From: Flavobacterium cerinum
GTDB taxonomy: Bacteria > Bacteroidota > Bacteroidia > Flavobacteriales > Flavobacteriaceae
Length of the DNA stretch: 64,000 nt
Reading direction: 5' to 3'
NCBI RefSeq assembly: GCF_024496085.1
Contig: NZ_CP101751.1
Span: 2,418,001-2,482,000 of the forward strand
The translations under genes were made by a program, and so were the position numbers. Positions 1 through 8,067 of this stretch are shown here, in pieces. The notes below the pieces were generated by a model. That model saw only the letters and a list, made by a program, of their open reading frames with translations, was not told the origin of the DNA and made no database searches. Position 1 is the first letter of the stretch, and each line of letters begins with the position of its first letter.

Positions 1-116
1 ACGGACGATTTAAAACGTTAATTGGGGGGCGTAGTTATGAAAAGTCAACTCCAGTGCTTCCACCAGATGTAATGGGGGTTTATATCTTATTGCCAAAACC
101 TAAAGACCTTTTCTAA
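1..116 (+). CDS. 3' end of an upstream gene, possibly a helicase partner of the methyltransferase
   Basis: The window opens inside a reading frame (first whole codon at base 3) that ends in TAA at 114-116, three bases before the methyltransferase ATG. Only 37 residues are visible, finishing with a G-V-Y-I-L-L-P motif and KPKDLF. The tight spacing suggests one operon with the next gene. Large Eco57I-type methylases of this kind often follow a SNF2/DEAD helicase, and the visible tail would suit one, but too little is present to assign a family. This identity is inference. Confidence 0.6.
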   Translation, partial: GRFKTLIGGRSYEKSTPVLPPDVMGVYILLPKPKDLF

Positions 117-119
117 GCT

Positions 120-3100
120 ATGAAATTAACAACAATTAATATACAGGGAAACATTTTTACCAGTGAAATTCTTGAAAAAATTCGTCAGGATGATATTAGT
201 TTTCAAAAACCGCAAGACTTTGGCTTAAAGCCCAGTGAACAAGTTCGCGATGAGATAAGTAATGCCTGGAGTCTGCTCAATACACATTGGCAAATCTTTA
301 AACAGAAGCGAAACTCTTTTTCTGAAATTGATAAAGGAATTTCTGAAACCCGTAAATATTGGATTGTCCCGCTTCTCAATCTTTTGGGCTATCAGGTTGC
401 TATTTCCAATGCTGAAATTGTTAACGGAAAATCTTACGCAATCTCTCATAGGGCTTCCAATAAAGATGGTTTTCCCATACACATTGTGGGAAGTGAGCAA
501 TCAATGGATAAAAAGGCAGAGAGCGGACCCAGACTGTCCCCTCATTCGTTGATGCAGGAATATATTAATTCTACAGAATACATTTATGGCTTTGTAACCA
601 ATGGCAATCATTTTCGTGTATTGCGTGATGCTACACGACTTTCAAGACTAAGCTATCTGGAGTTCAATCTGGAGCAAATGATGGAAGAAGGACACTATGC
701 TGAATTTGCTATTTTCTACCGTTTGTTACACGCTTCACGTATCAATGATAAAAAGGAAGATGGAAAAGATGCTGTTCTTGAATATTACCATAACGAGGCT
801 CTAGCTTCGGGATCACGTATTCGTGAGCGATTAAGTTTGGCTGTTGAGCATTCAATCCTAACGTTAGCAAATGGGTTACTTTCTCAACAGGAAAATACGG
901 AATTAAGAACTGCTTTTGAAGAAGGAACACTCTCCGCAAAAGATTACTACCTACATATCCTAAGATCTGTATATCGCATATTGTTTCTATTAGTCATCGA
1001 AGAGCGTAATCTGATATACAGAGATAATTTGACCGACGAGGAAAAGAAACTCAAAGATATCTACTATCAGTATTATAGCATTCAACGTCTTACTTTCCTG
1101 GTAAATAAAGCCGTTTATATCGATCCGAAGAAAACAGATCTTTGGCAATCGTTAATGACAACATTCAGACTATTTGAAGATAGACATTATGGTAAAGAAT
1201 TAGGAATTGATGCATTAAGCTCCGGTATTTTTAATAGAAATGCTATTGAAAGCATCGAATCCACGGCATTGAATAATAAAGATGTATTGAATGTATTTAA
1301 GTCTTTAGTCACATTTGAAAATGAAAATAAACAAACCATTCGGGTCAATTATGCCGATTTAGATGTAGAAGAATTTGGTTCGGTGTATGAAGGATTATTA
1401 GAATTTGAGCCTGTAGTAGAAAATGCCGAATTTAGATTTAAACAGGGAGATGACCGGTCTTCATCAGGTTCACACTATACGCCAGAAGAGTTGGTAAAGC
1501 CATTGATTATCCATTCTTTGGATCATGTGATTACTGACAAATTAAAAGAAACCGATCCCGAAAAAGCATTGTTGAGTATTACAGTATGTGATGTGGCTTG
1601 TGGAAGTGGGCATATTTTACTTTCCGCTGCCCGAAGAATTGGATTTGAACTAGCAAGAATAAGAAGTAATGAAGATCAGCCTACACCATCTGTTTTACGT
1701 ATAGCAATTCGTGATGTAATTAAAAACTGCATTTACGGAGTCGATTTAAATCCCTTAGCTGTAGAACTATGTAAAGTAGCTTTGTGGTTGGAAGCGCATG
1801 ATCCAGGTGAACCTTTAAATTTTTTAGATCACCATATTAAAAACGGTAATGCCATTGTAGGATTAGCAAATTATGAAGAACTACAAAATGGTATTGCCAG
1901 TGAAGCTTTTAAGTTGTTGTCTGGCGATGAAAAAGCAATAGCTTCTGCCTTTAAGAAACGTAATGATGGGGAGCGTAAATTGCAAATGAGTGAACTTTTT
2001 GATCTGAATGCAGTAGATGGAGATCTTGTAGATGTACAAAAATCAATAGATCAGTTTAATCAAATGCCAGAGAAAACTTCTGAGCAAATTGAAAAGAAAG
2101 CTAAAGTTTATTACGATTTAACCAACGGCAAAAAATGGTTCAGACTCAAACAACTGGCAGACTTACAAGTAGCACAGTTCTTCATTCCCAAAACGACAGA
2201 AAACAAAGAAAAGCTAACTACACATAGCAAATACAAGACTTATCTGAATTCTGGCACTCAGATCTTAGACCGTGGTGCAAGTATGGCAATTGCAGAAAAC
2301 AAAAAATTCTTTCACTGGTTTTTAGAGTTTCCTGAAGTTTTCCAGCAAGGCGGTTTTGATTGTATTTTAGGTAATCCACCATTTTTAGGAGGGCAAAAGT
2401 TAAGTGGAAATTACGGAACTAATTTCCTTGAATATCTTAAATATACATACAGACCTATTGGAGCAGTAGATTTAGTTACTTATTTCTTCAGAAGAATTTT
2501 TGATGTAATTAAAATAAAAGGATTTCAATCTTTAATCTCCACAAATACTATTGCTCAAGGCTCTGCCCGTGAAGGAGGCTTAGATGTTATATGTTCAAAT
2601 GAGGGAGTTATTAATCATGCCATTCGTTCGATGAAGTGGCCGGGACAAGCTGCCGTTGAGGTTTCTTTAATTACTATCCATAAAGGCGAATGGAAAAATA
2701 AGTTTATCTTAGACAATAAATCGGTAGATAGAATTACTCCTTATTTGGATGATTCCGAAGTGATGGGAAAACCTATGCCTTTATTATCGAATAAAGGGAA
2801 GAGTTTTCAGGGAAGTATTGTACTGGGGAAGGGGTTTATATTAACACAGCAAGAAGCTTTAGCTTTGATTTATAAGGATCCTCGAAACGAAGAAGTATTG
2901 TTTCCTTACCTGAATGGAGATGATCTTAATAACAGTCCTACTCAAGAGCCATCTCGTTGGGTCATTAACTTTTTCGATTGGTCGGAAGAGAAGGCTCGAA
3001 GCTACCCAGACTGCTTTGATATAGTTGAGCGTTTAGTCAGACCAGAACGTCTTATTCAGAAAGATAAAGGAGGTAAAGAAAAATGGTGGCAGTTTTTAAG

Positions 3101-3866
3101 ACCTAGAAAAGAACTCTATGCTACCATATCTGAGTTAGACCAGGTAATGGTTATTGCCCAAGTAAGCAAAACTTTGGCATTTACATTTGTGCCTACAAAT
3201 CAAGTTATCTCTATGATGTGTATTGTACTTACATTTGATGATTATTTACATTTTGGTTTATTGCAAAATTCCATACATCAATCTTGGGTACAGAAGTATG
3301 CATCAGCTTTAAAATCAGATACTCGTTATACTCCGTCGGATGTATTCGAAACTTTTCCACTACCAAAAATCACAGGTTTTGAAAAAAGCAATCTAGAAGT
3401 ATTAGCTAAATCATATTTTTCAAAACGGAAAGAGGTAATGGAGCGTCTTAAAATTGGTTTAACAAAAACATACAACCTTTTTCATGATAGGGATCTGCAT
3501 GATGGGACTAATATTTGGCTAAAAAAGCATCTTCAAAAATGTAATGAGATAGATTATTCCGAAATAAATGATATTATTAATGAAATGAGAAGTTTACAGG
3601 CTCATTTGGACAATTTAGTATTATCTTCTTATGGATGGAATGACCTAAATTTAAAACACAGTTTTTACGATTTAGAACATTTGCCAGGAAATGACAGGAC
3701 ACGTTTCACTATTCATCCCGATGCTCGTAGGGAGGTATTAAAACGCTTACTTCTCCTCAATCATCAGCTTTACAAAGAGGAAAAGTCTAAAAGTTCTAAT
3801 ATTATGCCCAAGTCTAAAAAGAAAATCAATCAAAAAAAAGAAAATAATTTCCCGAAGTTATTTTAA
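120..3866 (+). CDS. Large Eco57I-type N6-adenine DNA methyltransferase with a switchable C-terminal specificity half
   Basis: This 1248-residue protein carries the N6-adenine methylase signatures. The SAM-binding motif I (DVACGSGH) is near residue 491 and the catalytic NPPF motif near residue 752. The first ~450 residues are helical and could be a nuclease or recognition module as in type IIG/DrmMI/PglX-like enzymes, but I see no clear PD-ExK site. Residues from about 882 (the MGKPMP motif) onward resemble a target-recognition domain plus a helical tail. That 367-residue part has a diverged inverted copy immediately downstream on the other strand, joined by a perfect 27-bp inverted repeat. 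It starts at the ATG at 120, three bases after the upstream stop. Its role is to methylate host DNA for self-recognition in a restriction or DISARM/BREX-like system; which system is unknown because the neighbour is cut off. Confidence 0.9.
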   Translation: MKLTTINIQGNIFTSEILEKIRQDDISFQKPQDFGLKPSEQVRDEISNAWSLLNTHWQIFKQKRNSFSEIDKGISETRKYWIVPLLNLLGYQVAISNAEIVNGKSYAISHRASNKDGFPIHIVGSEQSMDKKAESGPRLSPHSLMQEYINSTEYIYGFVTNGNHFRVLRDATRLSRLSYLEFNLEQMMEEGHYAEFAIFYRLLHASRINDKKEDGKDAVLEYYHNEALASGSRIRERLSLAVEHSILTLANGLLSQQENTELRTAFEEGTLSAKDYYLHILRSVYRILFLLVIEERNLIYRDNLTDEEKKLKDIYYQYYSIQRLTFLVNKAVYIDPKKTDLWQSLMTTFRLFEDRHYGKELGIDALSSGIFNRNAIESIESTALNNKDVLNVFKSLVTFENENKQTIRVNYADLDVEEFGSVYEGLLEFEPVVENAEFRFKQGDDRSSSGSHYTPEELVKPLIIHSLDHVITDKLKETDPEKALLSITVCDVACGSGHILLSAARRIGFELARIRSNEDQPTPSVLRIAIRDVIKNCIYGVDLNPLAVELCKVALWLEAHDPGEPLNFLDHHIKNGNAIVGLANYEELQNGIASEAFKLLSGDEKAIASAFKKRNDGERKLQMSELFDLNAVDGDLVDVQKSIDQFNQMPEKTSEQIEKKAKVYYDLTNGKKWFRLKQLADLQVAQFFIPKTTENKEKLTTHSKYKTYLNSGTQILDRGASMAIAENKKFFHWFLEFPEVFQQGGFDCILGNPPFLGGQKLSGNYGTNFLEYLKYTYRPIGAVDLVTYFFRRIFDVIKIKGFQSLISTNTIAQGSAREGGLDVICSNEGVINHAIRSMKWPGQAAVEVSLITIHKGEWKNKFILDNKSVDRITPYLDDSEVMGKPMPLLSNKGKSFQGSIVLGKGFILTQQEALALIYKDPRNEEVLFPYLNGDDLNNSPTQEPSRWVINFFDWSEEKARSYPDCFDIVERLVRPERLIQKDKGGKEKWWQFLRPRKELYATISELDQVMVIAQVSKTLAFTFVPTNQVISMMCIVLTFDDYLHFGLLQNSIHQSWVQKYASALKSDTRYTPSDVFETFPLPKITGFEKSNLEVLAKSYFSKRKEVMERLKIGLTKTYNLFHDRDLHDGTNIWLKKHLQKCNEIDYSEINDIINEMRSLQAHLDNLVLSSYGWNDLNLKHSFYDLEHLPGNDRTRFTIHPDARREVLKRLLLLNHQLYKEEKSKSSNIMPKSKKKINQKKENNFPKLF
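2762..2788 (+). repeat. 27-bp inverted repeat, copy 1, inside the methyltransferase
   Basis: This 27-base stretch encodes the MGKPMPLL segment. It is identical, in inverted orientation, to 5004-5030. Similarity continues with scattered mismatches for about 45 more bases inward. It marks the border where the two C-terminal halves diverge and keeps the reading frame if the segment between the repeats is inverted. Confidence 0.9.
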
Positions 3867-3877
3867 TCTTCGGGAAA
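3848..3877. terminator. Hairpin at the convergent gene ends, possible bidirectional terminator
   Basis: A perfect 10-bp inverted repeat (TTTCCCGAAG and its complement) with a 10-base loop covers the two overlapping stop codons. It sits at the midpoint of the proposed invertible segment, so it would serve either orientation equally. The T-runs are weak. Confidence 0.55.
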
Positions 3878-5029
3878 CAAAGTAATATTTGAGGTTTTGG
3901 GAACCGATTTCGATCTCTTTTTACCAACATTTTTATCAGAGGTATCGAATTTTGATTCTTCGTTATATTGCTGAAGGTTTAGCAATAATAATCGCTTTAG
4001 AATTTCCTTTCTAGCGGCTGGATCTATTGAAAATCTCACGCGATCATTTTCAGGAAGATATTCTAATTCATAAAAACCATGATTGAGTTGGATATCTTTC
4101 CATTCGTATATATCTATTACAGCCTGATCCATCTGGACATATAATTTCCTTAGCTCGATAATACCTTCTATTACAAACTTATAACTATCTGTTGATGAAG
4201 TCTTTTGTAGATGTTTTTTAAGATGTAAAACATGATTATCTTTTGGATCTATATCTTTTTGAATACCTTTGGTGTGGAATAGATTACTGATTTTGGTTAA
4301 GCCTAAGCCACTTATGAGTAGTAAATTCTTCCTATATTCATAATATTGCTTGCCAATGTTTTCTATCAAGATATTATTTTTAGGAAAAGGGTAATTTTCA
4401 AAGCAATCTGTGGTTGAATAATTTAATGTCCCCGATCCCAAAGTTGATGAATATTTCCAACACCATATGCTATGTATTGAACTGGAAAGAATTGCAAAAT
4501 TGCGAAAATCATTTAAAACAATAACTCCTAACTTATGCATAAAAACAGTATTTGTATACGAAAACTCAAATAAAGAATATTTACTAACCAATGGAATAAC
4601 CATTACCTGGTCTAACTCAGATATGGTATTATATAGAGCAGGTCTTTTCTCACCGTATATCCACCACTTTTGAGGTAATGGTTTTCTTAAAGCATACGTA
4701 CCAATAATCTCATTACCTTCGTCGTCTTTTTTCCATCGCTGTCTTTCGGGTTTAACCAGCTTTTCAACAATCTCGTAACAGTCAGGATAAGTTTTCGCTT
4801 TTTCTTCATCCCAGTCAAAGAAATTAATAACCCATCTCGAAGGTTTTTGTTCAGGGTCATTGTTTAGGTCATCACCGTTTAAATATGGGAAAATTACATC
4901 CTTATTTCGTGGGTCTTTTTTTATTAGTTTTTCAGCTTGTTCACTAGATAAAACAAAGCCTTTTCCAAGAACAATACTCCCTTGAAAACTCTTTCCTTTA
5001 TTTGATAATAAAGGCATAGGTTTTCCCAT
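3863..5029 (-). CDS. Silent C-terminal specificity cassette of the methyltransferase (headless copy)
   Basis: This 388-residue frame is a diverged copy of methyltransferase residues ~882-1248. It begins with the same MGKPMPLLSNKGKSFQGS block, shares the PYLNGDDLNN and PSRWVINFFDW segments, differs strongly in the middle (the likely DNA-recognition region), and shares again the LKKHLQK and RLLLLN tail. It has no methylase motifs I or IV. Upstream of its ATG the frame stays open for only about 16 codons, so it is not a truncated full gene. It overlaps the active gene's end by four bases, tail to tail. I infer it is an unexpressed donor half, brought into frame by inversion between the 27-bp repeats; the fused protein would be about 1269 residues. 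It could instead be a simple duplication relic, but the intact frame argues against decay. Confidence 0.85.
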   Translation of the reverse strand: MGKPMPLLSNKGKSFQGSIVLGKGFVLSSEQAEKLIKKDPRNKDVIFPYLNGDDLNNDPEQKPSRWVINFFDWDEEKAKTYPDCYEIVEKLVKPERQRWKKDDEGNEIIGTYALRKPLPQKWWIYGEKRPALYNTISELDQVMVIPLVSKYSLFEFSYTNTVFMHKLGVIVLNDFRNFAILSSSIHSIWCWKYSSTLGSGTLNYSTTDCFENYPFPKNNILIENIGKQYYEYRKNLLLISGLGLTKISNLFHTKGIQKDIDPKDNHVLHLKKHLQKTSSTDSYKFVIEGIIELRKLYVQMDQAVIDIYEWKDIQLNHGFYELEYLPENDRVRFSIDPAARKEILKRLLLLNLQQYNEESKFDTSDKNVGKKRSKSVPKTSNITLFPED

Positions 5030-5030
5030 C
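5004..5030 (-). repeat. 27-bp inverted repeat, copy 2, at the head of the silent cassette
   Basis: This is the exact reverse complement of 2762-2788 and covers the first codons of the silent cassette. With copy 1 it bounds a segment of about 2.27 kb whose inversion would exchange the two C-terminal halves. The adjacent tyrosine recombinase is the obvious candidate enzyme. Confidence 0.9.
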
Positions 5031-5126
5031 TCTCCAAATTCCGAATATAGTTGCTGGTTTTTACTGCTTTAAATCTGTCAGTTTGCAGATTATGAATAAA
5101 TTCACTTCACAAATACTTCAGTAACT

Positions 5127-6284
5127 ATGAGCATACAAATAAGCTATCGCTTTGTAATAAAAAAAGAAAAGAACAAACAGGGGCTATATCCAATTTATTT
5201 AAGAGCATTTCTAAAAGGAAAAAAAATAGAAACTGCTACGCCAGTAACGATTCCTTTGCGTGACTGGTCATTGAGGAATCAACGGGTGAAATTTCAAAAT
5301 AAACACCATGAAAGATACAACATGGTACTAGATGCAATAGATAAAAAATCTATCAAACTGTTGGTGGATAATTTTTTAAACGAAGAATATCCTCTTTCAT
5401 TAGCACAGTTCAAAGACCGTTTACTTGCCTTAAATCATTATTCAGTAGAACAAAGTTTTACAGATTATATTCTTGGTTATTTAGAAGAAAATAAAATAAA
5501 ATTCAAGACGGAAACTTGGTTCGGATATAAATCTCAGATTTCCAAGATGCTTAAATTCAAGAAAGACATCTCCTTTTCAGATATCAACGAAAAATTTATA
5601 AATGATTACAGACAATATATGCTAAATACTTTAAACAATAATGAAAATACAGCAAGTAAAAGCCTGAGAGTCCTTCGAACTTTTGTCAATATTTCTATAC
5701 GATTTGGCTATATAAAGACAAATCCATTTAAATATACTTCGATAAAAAAAGTCGATGGTCAAAGAGATTTTCTCTCAATTGAAGAGTTAAATAAACTTGC
5801 TGATTATTATTCAAAAGATAATTTCACCCAGTCAATAGAAAAAGATATTCTTGGGTATTTTTTATTTGCTTGTTATACTGGACTTCGGTATTCTGATTTA
5901 AAAACCTTCTCAACGGATTCAATAGTTAATAATTCTATACACCTCCGAATGCATAAAACAGGATATTTAGTAAATATTCCTCTTAGCATGAAAGCGAAGA
6001 ATTTTATTCCAATTACACCTTTTAATAACAATTGTGTCTTTAGAATATATTGTAATAAAGTAACAAATAGAGTGTTAAAAAAAATAGGAATAGAATTGGA
6101 ACTAAATAAAAAACTTACTTGTCATGTTGCCAGGCATACATTTGCTACTACCTCAATTTCATTAGGAATTCCAATAGAAGTGGTAAGTAAATTATTGGGG
6201 CATACTAATATACGGACAACTCAGGTTTATGCAAAAATTGTCGATATAGTTAAAATAAAAGAAATGCAAAAATGGGATGACTAG
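5127..6284 (+). CDS. Tyrosine site-specific recombinase, candidate DNA invertase for the methyltransferase switch
   Basis: This 385-residue protein has the Bacteroidota tyrosine recombinase layout: an N-terminal Arm-type domain, a core-binding SAM-like domain and a C-terminal catalytic domain. The catalytic residues are visible as TGLRYSDL (Arg I), HVARHTF (His/Arg II), LLGHTNIRTTQVYAKI (His and the nucleophile Tyr). It starts 97 bp beyond the second 27-bp repeat and faces away from the switch. Recombinases in this position drive inversions of specificity genes in Bacteroides and relatives, so I infer that it inverts the methyltransferase C-terminus. Being next to an integrase of the same superfamily, it could instead belong to that mobile element. 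Confidence 0.9.
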   Translation: MSIQISYRFVIKKEKNKQGLYPIYLRAFLKGKKIETATPVTIPLRDWSLRNQRVKFQNKHHERYNMVLDAIDKKSIKLLVDNFLNEEYPLSLAQFKDRLLALNHYSVEQSFTDYILGYLEENKIKFKTETWFGYKSQISKMLKFKKDISFSDINEKFINDYRQYMLNTLNNNENTASKSLRVLRTFVNISIRFGYIKTNPFKYTSIKKVDGQRDFLSIEELNKLADYYSKDNFTQSIEKDILGYFLFACYTGLRYSDLKTFSTDSIVNNSIHLRMHKTGYLVNIPLSMKAKNFIPITPFNNNCVFRIYCNKVTNRVLKKIGIELELNKKLTCHVARHTFATTSISLGIPIEVVSKLLGHTNIRTTQVYAKIVDIVKIKEMQKWDD

Positions 6285-6334
6285 AAGTGTATAAAATATA
6301 TAATTGAAAGTTATGAGTGTAAAAAAAAACTTAA

Positions 6335-7519
6335 TTATGAAATTCCAGAAAATATATCATCAGCGGCATCATCTAAAATTTCTTCCTGTCTAAGATCCTT
6401 TAGGTATTGTTGGTGTATGGCTAGGGAAGTATGCCCAAGAAGCTCCATCGTAATCATTGGGTTATTGATCTTATCGATAGCCATCCTGGCAAAGGTATGC
6501 CTTGCCACATGAGAGGAGAGGGGTTTCGTGATGCCCGTCATGCCTGCTATGACTTTGAGGTGCTTGTTTACAATTGTAGTACAACTTTCCTTGTGTTTTA
6601 GCCTTCGTCGTTCATTCTCGAATGCTGTTAGTTTCTCATTTGGTTTCCACGAAAAGAAAGGGAAAAGCCGTTGATGTTTCCCTTTGTACCTGTCAATAAT
6701 AGGTCTAGCGGTATCAATGATTTTCAGAGAGAATTTTTTGTTTGTCTTGTCATCGTAATAAAAGAAACGGTCATTTTCAAAGTCGCTGGAATAGGCCTGA
6801 AGAATATCCCCGACACGGATTCCGCGAAGATATATCTGGAGGATAAAAAGATCTCTGGCTGCAGTGATAAGGTCGTTCCCTGGAAGCTGAAGGTTTTCGA
6901 TCAGGTGTATCTCCCGACGTGTCAGCTTGACTTTTATCGAATTCTGTACCGGGATGCGGATATTCCTGTGTTCATTGGTCACACCTTTTTCAGAATAGCG
7001 GGCGATGACGCTCCGAAGTAGCTTTACTTTTTTCTGTATCGTGGAACCTATATTGCGTCTTTCCCTAAAATCATCGATAAGTGCCAGTATCCATTCCCTG
7101 TCAATATCCCGGATATCGATGTTGATGTCCTTTATCTGTCGTTTCAGCCCAAGTATCTTGTCGTACTGCCCAGACTTATGTTCAAGTTGCATCCTAGTGA
7201 GTTCCCTGTCCAGTGCTTTCTCGATCGAAATGAACGGCTTCGATTTGAATATTTCCGATCTTGGTTTTTGGCCCGACCTGATTTCATAGAGGTCCCTTTC
7301 GGCGTTCTGGAATTCAGTATCTATGTACTGGTTGATGGCATTTGCGTTTGGCATTGTTGTCCTGAGCCTTCCGGTATCGGGATCCCAGTCCTTTTCGTGG
7401 CATCTTGCAAGTACTTTCCGCTTTACTTTCCTATTGATGGTATACTGTAAGAGAATAGGATGGGAACCGTCCGAATATGTCTTGTGTACATAGTAGATAA
7501 GGTTGAGGCTGATATGCAT
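6335..7519 (-). CDS. Tyrosine integrase of a mobile element
   Basis: This 394-residue tyrosine recombinase has an N-terminal phage_int_SAM-like region and a C-terminal catalytic domain with YLRGIRVGDIL (Arg I), SSHVARHTFARM (His-x-x-Arg) and LLGHTSLAIHQQYLKDL (His and Tyr). It is clearly different from the neighbouring 5127-6284 enzyme and converges on it with about 50 bp between the stops. The ATG at 7519 is followed upstream by 548 bp without a gene that contain repeated GTGTA-type motifs and a 12-bp inverted repeat, as expected beside an attachment site. I infer it is the integrase of the element carrying the defence island, though the other end is not identified. Confidence 0.92.
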   Translation of the reverse strand: MHISLNLIYYVHKTYSDGSHPILLQYTINRKVKRKVLARCHEKDWDPDTGRLRTTMPNANAINQYIDTEFQNAERDLYEIRSGQKPRSEIFKSKPFISIEKALDRELTRMQLEHKSGQYDKILGLKRQIKDINIDIRDIDREWILALIDDFRERRNIGSTIQKKVKLLRSVIARYSEKGVTNEHRNIRIPVQNSIKVKLTRREIHLIENLQLPGNDLITAARDLFILQIYLRGIRVGDILQAYSSDFENDRFFYYDDKTNKKFSLKIIDTARPIIDRYKGKHQRLFPFFSWKPNEKLTAFENERRRLKHKESCTTIVNKHLKVIAGMTGITKPLSSHVARHTFARMAIDKINNPMITMELLGHTSLAIHQQYLKDLRQEEILDDAADDIFSGIS

Positions 7520-7627
7520 ATTGTGCTGGGAAACTTGGATTTCCCGAAACAGAAACGTTATCGTTGGTCAGATTGTTTCTAGACCCTTTGTGGTAACTTT
7601 ATGATCGGATTCTCAATTGCATTTCTG

Positions 7628-7670
7628 GTGTAAACATGAATTTCTTTCTGGTGTAAGCAGGGTGTAGACA
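7628..7670 (+). promoter_or_regulatory. Three GTGTARRCA-type direct repeats, possible integrase arm sites
   Basis: The motif occurs at 7628-7636 (GTGTAAACA), 7651-7659 (GTGTAAGCA) and 7662-7670 (GTGTAGACA), about 110-150 bp upstream of the integrase start. Tyrosine integrases bind short repeated arm sites next to attP. The assignment is inference from position and repetition. Confidence 0.4.
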
Positions 7671-7791
7671 GTGCCACAATTTTGGGACGTTTTTTGGATG
7701 TTTTTGGCTGTACGAAAAATGGGAAAGTGCCTTTTTGATGGCTTAAAGTAGGTTTTTGGAACAGGGTTCGGGAGTTTTTAGGTTTGGAAAA

Positions 7792-7832
7792 TAAGCGTGT
7801 AACTCGTTGGTTTACAGTTGGTTACACGCTTA
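7792..7832. repeat. 12-bp perfect inverted repeat
   Basis: TAAGCGTGTAAC at 7792-7803 is exactly complementary to 7821-7832, with a 17-base spacer. It lies between the integrase and the defence genes and shares the GTGTA core with the repeats at 7628-7670. It could be a core recombination site or part of one. Confidence 0.55.
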
Positions 7833-8067
7833 GTGGAGCTGAAGGGTCCGACACCTATGCGGTTTAAATGCCTTTCAGCCCTGTTTTTTGAGGTTTTTCC
7901 GAAATGTGCCACGAATGTGCCACGGGAAATTTGAATGTTTTATCTATGCAAAGGCCCCTGCACGAAGCCATCTGATTTGAAAGAACGATATTATCCTATT
8001 AGTTGATTCAAAGATAGTTATTATTTTTAATGTAGGATTAAATATAATCTTTAAAATACAAATGAAC

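Larger units (their letters stand above)
7520..8067. other. Gene-free integrase-proximal region
   Basis: No convincing gene is seen in these 548 bases. They hold three GTGTA repeats (7628-7670), a 12-bp inverted repeat (7792-7832), a short stretch resembling the 3' end of a tRNA or tmRNA on the minus strand (7832-7850) and a direct TGTGCCAC repeat near 7905-7920. Together these suggest an attachment-site region. Confidence 0.5.

Noticed and set aside
120..6284. A full DISARM or BREX locus
   Set aside because: Only a methylase and the end of one upstream gene are visible; none of the other marker genes (drmA, drmB, brxC, pglZ) is in the window.
7832..7860. tRNA/tmRNA-like 3' end on the minus strand
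   Set aside because: Only a short stretch resembles an acceptor/T-arm end, the T loop is imperfect and no cloverleaf can be drawn.
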